Origin: JBDKTH01 sp964558295
GTDB lineage: Bacteria > Planctomycetota > Planctomycetia > Pirellulales > Thermoguttaceae
NCBI GenBank assembly: GCA_964558295.1
Contig: CAZLDQ010000238.1
Coordinates: 1 to 8,100 of the forward strand
Length of the DNA stretch: 8,100 bases
Direction: 5' to 3'
Positions within the stretch are counted from its first letter, which is position 1. The number at the start of each line of letters is the position of its first letter. The notes beneath the pieces are model-generated. The model had not been told where the DNA came from. It was given only the letters and a program-made list of their open reading frames with translations, and searched no databases. This document shows, piece after piece, positions 1 to 5,635 of the stretch. Position numbers and translations under genes: made by a program.

Positions 1-290
1 AGGAGGCCGTCACCTACCTTAGCCGCTGTGCCATTTGGGCTGAAACACTACAAGCAGATATGATTTCGTTGGGACCTCAACCAGGGTGGTACGCGGTCGA
101 CATTCGCACGCTGCAAAACGTTTCCGGGAGGTTCACATATTTCCTCCAATTCCAGCCCGTGGCAGTCCCTGACTACTCGGCCTATATCTACTATATCACA
201 GTGGATGACGCGAATCGGGTACGCCGATCGATGGGAATGCCTATACTGCCAGCGTCGTGGACTGGAGAAATAGGAAGACCTGGCCAATAG
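1..290 (+). CDS. C-terminal fragment of a PMT/ArnT-like membrane glycosyltransferase (partial, 5' end outside window)
   Basis: The frame ending at the TAG at 288-290 is open back to base 1, so this is the 3' end of a gene that starts to the left. Its last part closely matches the C-terminus of the complete enzyme at 5636-7420. Both have G-P-(Q/R)-P-G-W-(Y/H)-A-V, then Y-F-x-Q-F-x-P-V, then Y-S-x-Y-I-Y, then A-N-x-V-R and G-M-P. I count 20 identities in the 38 residues from 'YF' to the end of the shared block. By this match it is a paralogue that would transfer sugar from a lipid carrier on the outer face of the membrane. The fragment lacks a loop of about 14 residues that the complete enzyme has between the 'PGW' and 'YF' blocks. 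Bases 1-59 do not align well in this frame, and frame 1 there reads '...FGLKHYKQI', so a frameshift near base 57 is possible. An ATG at 60 is an internal Met, not a convincing start. Confidence 0.75.
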   Translation, partial: EAVTYLSRCAIWAETLQADMISLGPQPGWYAVDIRTLQNVSGRFTYFLQFQPVAVPDYSAYIYYITVDDANRVRRSMGMPILPASWTGEIGRPGQ

Positions 291-753
291 ATACAGATTC
301 TACTCGCAAGCGATAGGGTACCCTTCACAGAGGAGCGATGGCGTGACGAGACCATTTTGTCTCAACTGCGAGCCACTTTTCAGCAATCTTTCGGAAAGTA
401 CTAGCCTGCGGCAATCTGTCGCTAGCAGGCAAGTTCGCGCATCGCGAAAAGAACCGGCCGATGTTGGCAAAAATGGTCCAGCTGCTTGGAATGCGGAACT
501 ATCCTGTCTTGCGTCCGGAAACTGGCGGTGCCGGCAGGAGTCATATTGCCAATGATCATCAATAAGAGTCTCGGGAAAGCAGGGCTGTCTATGTATTTGT
601 GTCCAGAGCAAGTTCACGAACTCAGGACGAAGAAATAAAAACGTGTTACAGCTACTTGCTTTTCAAGCCAAAAAAGTGCATCATATTATTCGATTCGTTT
701 GAATCCGTGCGTCTGGACGTTTCCTTATCTTCAGGAAATAGGCAGGCTGTCGC
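291..753. other. Gene-poor spacer, possibly with decayed coding remnants
   Basis: No convincing intact gene is seen in these roughly 460 bases. The frame of the preceding gene stays open after its TAG, from 291 to 401, and includes the protein-like stretch 'PFTEERWRDETILSQL'. It stops at 402-404. A second frame is open from 347 to 562, with stop TAA at 563-565, and contains 'AKMVQLLGMRNYPVLRPE'. A one-base indel near 398 would join the two into one reading of roughly 90 codons. A third frame can start at GTG 343 behind GAGGAG (330-335) and runs to 555. No frame resembles a family I recognise, and third-position GC does not clearly favour one. The stretch from about 630 to 690 is AT-rich and more promoter-like. 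Either this is ordinary non-coding spacer or it holds the remains of a gene. Confidence 0.5.
661..689 (+). promoter_or_regulatory. Possible sigma-70-type promoter upstream of the pseudopilin gene
   Basis: This lies in the most AT-rich part of the spacer. TTTCAA (661-666) and TATTAT (684-689) are separated by 17 bases. The -10 box matches TATAAT at five of six positions, but the -35 box matches only three of six. It sits 64 bases before the ATG at 754 and points into the six-gene run. Planctomycete promoters are often poorly matched to the E. coli consensus, so this is only a candidate. Confidence 0.2.
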
Positions 754-1887
754 ATGGTGGTTATGGGGCGAAAGCATCTAACTTCTGTGGTCCGTTGCTC
801 GACACTTTTCACGAGGGCAAGGCTGGGGTTCACACTCGTCGAGCTTCTGGTCGTGATCACGATTATCTCAATGCTCATGGCGCTTCTGCTGCCGGCCGTG
901 ATGAGTGCTCGGGGGGCCGCACGGCGAACGCAGTGCCAAAACAACTTGCACAATACCAGCTTAGCGATGCTGTCGCAAGTCGCTGCCCAGGGACGGTTTC
1001 CAGCCTCGGGGACCTTTAGTCTTGATGGCACGAAGCTCTATGGAAGCTGGGTAGTCGCACTGTTGGCTCACTTGGAGCGGGCGGACATCGCTTCTCAGTG
1101 GAAGCGAGAAGTGTCGTACAGTGAGTCGCCTAACCGCGAATTGGCGTCGATTACGATTCCCGTTCTGGTCTGCCCAGACGACGATACGGCAGTTCCCGGC
1201 CAGGGTAATCTAAGCTACGTGGTCAATGGCGGTTTTGGCTGGACGTACGGAAGCCCGATCGCGGATTGCCCATCGGCTTTCCACGTGGTGAACCAACCTC
1301 CGATTTCCCCAATCGACCTGAATGGAGATGGTGTAACCTGCCCGTCGCAACCAAGCGGAAGCGACGCAACGGCAGACAAGACGCTCTTGTTTCAATTGGG
1401 GCTCTTTTTCCTAGAGAACTATCCCTTGGGATCTGGGACCGTCAGGCATCACACACTAGACACGATCTTTGATGGAACGTCGAACACGATCATGATCGCC
1501 GAGAATGTGCGGGCTGGGTTTGATCCCCTTGTCGGCTCGAATTGGGCATGCCCGGAACCTACTCGCAACAGCTTCTTCGTGAGTGGCTATGTCTGCAAGA
1601 ACCTCCGCTGCTCGGCGGGCGGCGTGGACTACGCGAGAGCAAATGACCCATCACAAGAGCCATATCGTTTGGAAGCGATCAATGCGAGCCTCGACCAAGC
1701 AGAAGGGGAAGCACCTTGGGTCTCATCGCGGCATATAGGCGGATTCCATGCAGCGTTCGCGGACGGGCACATTCAGTTGATTTCCGAAAGGATTTTCGGG
1801 GACGTGTATGCAAGTCTTGTCAGCCCTCAGGGGATTCGAATCCACGGTCCGCTTGGCCAGCCCATTCTGTCTGACGGATCTTATTAG
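754..1887 (+). CDS. DUF1559 prepilin-type (pseudopilin-like) protein with H-X9-DG motif
   Basis: This 377-residue protein has a basic 25-residue leader ending in Gly25. It is followed by FTLVELLVVI (26-35) and a hydrophobic helix to about residue 50. That is the type IV prepilin/pseudopilin signal cut by PilD-type peptidase, with N-methylation expected at Phe26. Further family marks are 'PVLVCPDDD' (136-144), 'SYVVNGG' (154-160), 'DGTSNTIMIAE' (240-250) and His327-X9-Asp337-Gly338, which define the DUF1559 (H-X9-DG) proteins abundant in planctomycetes. The length is normal for the family. The soluble domain should lie outside the inner membrane; the molecular role of the family is not established. 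A DxNxDG calcium-type loop (188-193) and several Cys residues are present. ATG 754 is preceded by GGCAGG (741-746). ATG 763 would also keep the leader but has a poorer ribosome binding site. It is the first gene of the co-directional run. Confidence 0.93.
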   Translation: MVVMGRKHLTSVVRCSTLFTRARLGFTLVELLVVITIISMLMALLLPAVMSARGAARRTQCQNNLHNTSLAMLSQVAAQGRFPASGTFSLDGTKLYGSWVVALLAHLERADIASQWKREVSYSESPNRELASITIPVLVCPDDDTAVPGQGNLSYVVNGGFGWTYGSPIADCPSAFHVVNQPPISPIDLNGDGVTCPSQPSGSDATADKTLLFQLGLFFLENYPLGSGTVRHHTLDTIFDGTSNTIMIAENVRAGFDPLVGSNWACPEPTRNSFFVSGYVCKNLRCSAGGVDYARANDPSQEPYRLEAINASLDQAEGEAPWVSSRHIGGFHAAFADGHIQLISERIFGDVYASLVSPQGIRIHGPLGQPILSDGSY

Positions 1888-1954
1888 TTGACCATCACTC
1901 GGTGTTCGACCTGAGTCGCAGATCGCAAGATCAGAGCAACACGAGCTAAACACC

Positions 1955-3238
1955 ATGACCGTGCGATTCGATTCGAAAGCGGCAGGCGAAGATAGCGGTC
2001 TTAATGAACGGCCCCTTGTCTCAGTGGTGATGCCCTGCCTCAATGAGGACAGGACCGTCGGCGAATGTGTACGAAAGGCGCTATCCGCAATAGCAGAGCT
2101 TGACGTACCAGGAGAAGTGGTCGTCTCTGATAATGGCTCAACCGATCAATCTGTGGTGGAGGCCGAGCGGGCTGGTGCGAGGGTCGTCCATTGCGACCAG
2201 CGAGGCTACGGAAATGCGCTACGGTTTGGCATTCAGCTGACGCTGGGCGACCTCATCGTCATGGGTGATGCTGACGGAAGTTACGATTTCAATGGCATTG
2301 CCAGATTCATTCATCCGCTTCAAGAGGGGGCGGACTTGGTGATGGGCAATCGTTTTTTGGGAGGAATTCGCCCCGGGGCCATGCCCTGGAAGAACCGTTA
2401 CATTGGTAACCCTGTTCTGACGGGCATTCTGAATCTCTTTTTCCATACAGGCATTGGTGACGCGCATTGTGGACTTCGCGCCATCTCGCGGAATGCCTAC
2501 GAACGATTGCATTTGGAATGTTCGGGGATGGAGTTTGCCAGCGAGATGGTGGTCAAGGCGGCCAAACGCGAGCTACGCATCGTTGAAGTGCCAACGACCC
2601 TAGATCCTGATGGCCGCAACCGGGCACCTCATCTGGCCCCATGGCGAGACGGATGGAGGCACCTCAAGTTTCTGCTTATGTTCAGCCCGCTCCACCTGTT
2701 CCTGATTCCGGGAGTAGTGTTGGCTGTGATCGGCTTGCTGCTGTTGTTGCTTCCCGTCGAGGGGGTCTGGCGAATTGCTGGCCTTCGCTTCGATGTACAT
2801 TGGATGGTGCTTGGGGTGTTTGTGCTGACCGTTGGCGTGCAAATCGTCCAATTCGGGATCGTTGCCAAACTCTACACCGTGGTCCATCGTTTTCGAGAGC
2901 ATGATCCAACACTTGAATGGTTGCGAAGCCGTTTTCGATGTGAGTACGGCGTCCTGCTGGGCATTGCACTCTTTGTTATCGGTTTCGGAATTGACAGTTG
3001 GGTTCTCTGGAGCTGGATCGGAGTTCGGTTTGGGCCGCTGGAACAAGTCCGCCCGGCCCTTGTTGCGACAGCACTAATGGTAGTCGGTGTACAGTTCTTC
3101 TTCTTCTCATTCCTCGTAGCGATCATAAGCCCCGCCCAGACTACGATCGAGACGGTTGTCGGGAGTACCAAGGCATCCATCGTGGCAGACGACGGAAGGT
3201 TGCAGGCATCCCAAAGCCAAGACCTGATACAGGATTAG
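1955..3238 (+). CDS. Family 2 glycosyltransferase, DPM1/dolichyl-phosphate-glucose-synthase-like, with C-terminal membrane domain
   Basis: This 427-residue protein starts with a GT-A fold: 'VSVVMPCLNE' (22-31), 'VVVSDNGSTD' (55-64) and the metal/nucleotide-binding DAD (105-107) in 'MGDADGSYDF'. These are followed by 'GIGDAHCGLRAI' (166-177) and 'GMEFASEMVVKA' (191-202), both typical of the DPM/DPG-synthase-like branch. Members move a hexose from a nucleotide sugar to a polyprenyl phosphate on the cytoplasmic face. The C-terminus has about four hydrophobic segments (247-267, 283-304, 331-352, 367-391), which anchor it and are absent from the minimal DPM1. The likely product, a polyprenyl-phosphate sugar, is the kind of donor used by PMT/ArnT-type enzymes such as the one at 5636. 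The sugar cannot be told from sequence. It starts 67 bp after the pseudopilin gene with only a weak ribosome binding site and ends right at the next gene's ribosome binding site. Confidence 0.9.
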   Translation: MTVRFDSKAAGEDSGLNERPLVSVVMPCLNEDRTVGECVRKALSAIAELDVPGEVVVSDNGSTDQSVVEAERAGARVVHCDQRGYGNALRFGIQLTLGDLIVMGDADGSYDFNGIARFIHPLQEGADLVMGNRFLGGIRPGAMPWKNRYIGNPVLTGILNLFFHTGIGDAHCGLRAISRNAYERLHLECSGMEFASEMVVKAAKRELRIVEVPTTLDPDGRNRAPHLAPWRDGWRHLKFLLMFSPLHLFLIPGVVLAVIGLLLLLLPVEGVWRIAGLRFDVHWMVLGVFVLTVGVQIVQFGIVAKLYTVVHRFREHDPTLEWLRSRFRCEYGVLLGIALFVIGFGIDSWVLWSWIGVRFGPLEQVRPALVATALMVVGVQFFFFSFLVAIISPAQTTIETVVGSTKASIVADDGRLQASQSQDLIQD

Positions 3239-3241
3239 GTG
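3236..3241 (+). promoter_or_regulatory. Ribosome binding site overlapping the preceding stop codon, sets the ATG start at 3248
   Basis: TAGGTG overlaps the TAG stop of the DPM1-like gene (3236-3238) and lies six bases before ATG 3248. An in-frame GTG at 3239 directly follows that stop but has no separate ribosome binding site at a suitable distance, so ATG 3248 is the better start. The layout suggests translational coupling of the two glycosyltransferases. Confidence 0.5.
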
Positions 3242-3247
3242 CCCGCA

Positions 3248-4303
3248 ATGCCTATACCTTGGCTCTCCGTGATAATGCCTACATTCAATGGCGACGCCTA
3301 TCTTGAAGCGGCATTGGAGAGCCTGATTACACAGGATGACATGGAGTTCGAGGTAATTGCCATCGACGATGGTTCGACCGACGCAACATTGGCAATTCTG
3401 CATGAGTATCAGAAGAGACTGCCAATGACTGTTGTTGAACGGGAACATGAAGGGAACTGGGTTCGAAACACGAACCTCGGGATGGCGATGGGGAAGGGTA
3501 GGTACCTTTGCTGGCTGCACCAGGACGATATCTGGTGCCCTAACCGTCTCACCGAATTGAGACAACTAGCGCATCGGTGGCCGGAGTCACCGATGCTGTT
3601 TCATCCCGCCTGGTTCATTGATGCGTTCGGGAATCGCGTTGGCCAGTGGCGATGCCCGTTCCCTCGGCGACAAGCAGTTCTGTCGTCCGAGGAGGTCCTT
3701 GAACACCTTCTGGTTCAAAATTTCATTGCCGCGCCATCACCGATCTTTCGCGCGGACACTCTGGCGTTGGTCGGTAAGCTGAATGAACGGCTTTGGTATT
3801 GCGCGGATTGGGATTACTGGCTTCGGCTAGCAGCCTTGGGGGCCGTGGCCTATCATCCTGAGCCACTGGCATCATTTCGAGTCCACTCAGCTTCTCAGAC
3901 CACCACTTGCCCTCGCAATACCGCAGACATCGCGGAGCAGTTTAGGCTTGTCTTGTCCAGGCACTTGGAGGTGTGGGAACGAAATGCCAGATCGAGTAAC
4001 CGCGTTGGCCGCATCGCGCAATTCTCTGTCGAACTCAATCTCGCGATGATGCGAATGATGAATGGAGAGCGGGCAGGTTGGATGCAGCTAATGTGGCACT
4101 TCGCGGAGTTGGGCCCACCCGGCTGGCGGGCATTCCTGCGTGATTCGCGACTTGTGGAGCGGGTCGCTAGTCGGTTGTTGTCAGAGCCAGGGACGACACA
4201 TTTCAGGGGTGGTTGTCTTGGCTTCTTGGCACGGTTGCGATTGCTGCGAAAACGGGACCGTAAGAGAAACACTGCACCTAACCTGATTAGCACTAAATTG
4301 TAG
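3248..4303 (+). CDS. Family 2 glycosyltransferase (soluble GT-A)
   Basis: This is a 351-residue protein when read from ATG 3248; GTG 3239 would add three residues. The N-terminal GT-A domain shows 'LSVIMPTFNG' (6-15), 'VIAIDDGSTD' (36-45) and an Asp-Asp pair in 'WLHQDDIW' (89-96), equivalent to the DxD metal site. 'ADWDYWLRLA' (186-195) is the usual late acceptor-side/catalytic block of bacterial GT2 enzymes. No membrane helices or signal peptide are seen, so it should act in the cytoplasm, transferring a sugar from a nucleotide donor to a growing glycan or lipid-linked acceptor. The basic C-terminal tail (328-340, rich in Arg and Lys) could help membrane contact. Donor and acceptor cannot be told from the sequence. 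It lies between a polyprenyl-phosphate-sugar synthase and a membrane glycosyltransferase, which points to surface glycan or glycoprotein assembly. Confidence 0.9.
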   Translation: MPIPWLSVIMPTFNGDAYLEAALESLITQDDMEFEVIAIDDGSTDATLAILHEYQKRLPMTVVEREHEGNWVRNTNLGMAMGKGRYLCWLHQDDIWCPNRLTELRQLAHRWPESPMLFHPAWFIDAFGNRVGQWRCPFPRRQAVLSSEEVLEHLLVQNFIAAPSPIFRADTLALVGKLNERLWYCADWDYWLRLAALGAVAYHPEPLASFRVHSASQTTTCPRNTADIAEQFRLVLSRHLEVWERNARSSNRVGRIAQFSVELNLAMMRMMNGERAGWMQLMWHFAELGPPGWRAFLRDSRLVERVASRLLSEPGTTHFRGGCLGFLARLRLLRKRDRKRNTAPNLISTKL

Positions 4304-4326
4304 TTCTGGCGAATGGGATTAATCAA

Positions 4327-5571
4327 ATGGCTTCACTTTGGTTTTGCAGAATCGCGAATCGAGAGGTAGGACCGCTGGCTTTCCAGGATCTCGTGGAGAT
4401 GGTCCGAGCCGGCAAGCTGTCCGAGGATGACAGAGTTCGCCGTGATCTTAACCAGACATGGTTCCCCGCAAGGGAGGTGGTAGGCCTATTTCACGCCGCT
4501 GGCGTTCAGCAGGCCCCGTCTCCACCTGTCGCCCCCACCTGTCCATCGAAAACGGCGACTGCTCTGCCCCCAAAGCAAATCGCGCCGCCGCAACGGTTCC
4601 GCAGACTTCGGTCTCCGGTGTTCGCAACGATTGCTGCCGTCGGTTTGGTTATCCTTCTCGTGGCAGGCTATTTGCGGTGGACCGGGGGACGAACAAAATT
4701 CCCTCCTCCGCAGCTTGGCAGCGTACGCGTCGTTTCGGAAACCGCACTTGCCGCCCTGCATGCAGAACGTCCTAAAGAGCCGTCGATTCCCAATCTCCCC
4801 GAGGGGAAGGTCCAATTGGTACCTGGACTTGAGCGGTTCACCACGGCATTCTCTCCGACGTTAACGGCCGATCTGAAGACGATCGTATTCGCTGCGATGC
4901 GGCACCCTGGAACAGGCTACGACTTGTATATCGCCACCCGAGGCGATGTTTCGCAGCCATTCGATACACCGAGCATGATTAGTAGCTGTATGTCACCCGA
5001 GACGGATGCCTACCCGACAATCTCACCGGATGGCCTGGAACTGTTCTTCGTTCGCAGTGATGCCAATCCTCAGTTCTTCTTTGCGCGTCGCGAATCCATT
5101 TCCTCCGAGTTCGGTTCCCCGGTGCAATGGCCTGTCCCCCCGGTCTCCGGCGTGGACAACTCCAAGCGGCGCACTGAACGTCCTCAATTCGTTGATTCGC
5201 TCCACCTCTCGTTCTGCGCGGTGAACCTTGCTGCCAACAGTCGAGCTTACTACGTCGTTGGGCGTTCGGATCGTGAGAAGACATTTGACTCTCCTCAAGT
5301 ATTGCCATTCTCTAACGCCTTCAACGTATTCTATCTGACAGAGGATCGACAGCACGCGTTCTTTGGCGATGCCGAAGGACTGTCGCTTGCCATTCGACCA
5401 AAGCAGGCTCAAAAGTTCACCGACGGAGCCTTGCTCGTCCTTGCAAGTGAATCAGGACCGATTGATGGGCCAGTCTGGATTGCTCCCAACCAGGACGTCG
5501 CTTTTTGTTGTTCTCCTGGCATAGGCAAGGAGTTGGGGACCGGTCGCAGGCTTTGGATGATCCGTTTTTGA
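4327..5571 (+). CDS. GYF_2-domain, single-pass membrane protein with PD40/TolB-like beta-propeller repeats
   Basis: This 414-residue protein has three parts. Residues 1-57 resemble the GYF_2 (DUF4339) fold: Trp5, 'VGPLAFQDLVEMVRAGKL' (14-31), then 'TWFPAREV' (44-51). A Pro-rich linker (61-90) and basic residues lead to one transmembrane helix (about 98-117). The rest carries about five repeats starting near residues 174, 227, 285, 332 and 381. The clearest is 'YPTISPDGLELFFVRSD' (229-245), a PD40-type blade as in TolB and other WD40-like propellers. The likely topology is GYF domain in the cytoplasm, with the basic flank inside and the propeller outside. GYF domains bind Pro-rich peptides and propellers bind proteins or glycans, so a scaffold or sensor role is possible but unproven. 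No catalytic motif is seen. It starts 23 bp after the glycosyltransferase gene, with a weak GGGA site (4315-4318). Confidence 0.8.
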   Translation: MASLWFCRIANREVGPLAFQDLVEMVRAGKLSEDDRVRRDLNQTWFPAREVVGLFHAAGVQQAPSPPVAPTCPSKTATALPPKQIAPPQRFRRLRSPVFATIAAVGLVILLVAGYLRWTGGRTKFPPPQLGSVRVVSETALAALHAERPKEPSIPNLPEGKVQLVPGLERFTTAFSPTLTADLKTIVFAAMRHPGTGYDLYIATRGDVSQPFDTPSMISSCMSPETDAYPTISPDGLELFFVRSDANPQFFFARRESISSEFGSPVQWPVPPVSGVDNSKRRTERPQFVDSLHLSFCAVNLAANSRAYYVVGRSDREKTFDSPQVLPFSNAFNVFYLTEDRQHAFFGDAEGLSLAIRPKQAQKFTDGALLVLASESGPIDGPVWIAPNQDVAFCCSPGIGKELGTGRRLWMIRF

Positions 5572-5624
5572 AACATCGTTGACCTCAGGGGTATCCTCCA
5601 ATCGGTTCGTCGGTCTTTCAGTAT

Positions 5625-5634
5625 AGGGATAGGA
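5625..5634 (+). promoter_or_regulatory. Ribosome binding site supporting the GTG start at 5636
   Basis: AGGGA (5625-5629) lies six bases before the GTG at 5636. It is followed by a second purine-rich TAGGA that is too close to serve. No ATG start nearby would keep the first membrane helix, so the GTG start is preferred. Confidence 0.5.
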
Positions 5635-5635
5635 C

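Noticed and set aside
315..324. Perfect 10-base palindrome AGGGTACCCT just after the first gene
   Set aside because: It has no loop and cannot form a useful hairpin, no T-run follows, and a palindrome of this size is expected by chance.
343..555. 70-codon frame starting at GTG behind GAGGAG
   Set aside because: The ribosome-binding-like sequence is suggestive, but the product is low in hydrophobic pattern and matches nothing. Other frames in the same stretch look equally or more coding-like, so it is not called as a gene.
300..617. 105-codon minus-strand frame in the left spacer
   Set aside because: There is no ribosome binding site or recognisable motif, and the product is Ser/Cys/Arg-rich and random-looking.
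1888..1893. TTGACC in the gap before the DPM1-like gene, also seen at 5579-5584 before the PMT-like gene
   Set aside because: It resembles a -35 box, but neither copy has a recognisable -10 box 16-18 bases downstream, and the bases around the two copies differ. Coincidence is likely.
2600..3046. 148-codon minus-strand open frame opposite the DPM1-like gene
   Set aside because: It lies entirely antisense to a well-supported glycosyltransferase, and its Gln-rich, low-complexity product mirrors the codons of the membrane helices on the other strand.
3107..3565. 152-codon minus-strand open frame across the two GT2 genes
   Set aside because: It spans the junction of two clearly coding plus-strand genes and has no recognisable motif, so it is an antisense shadow.
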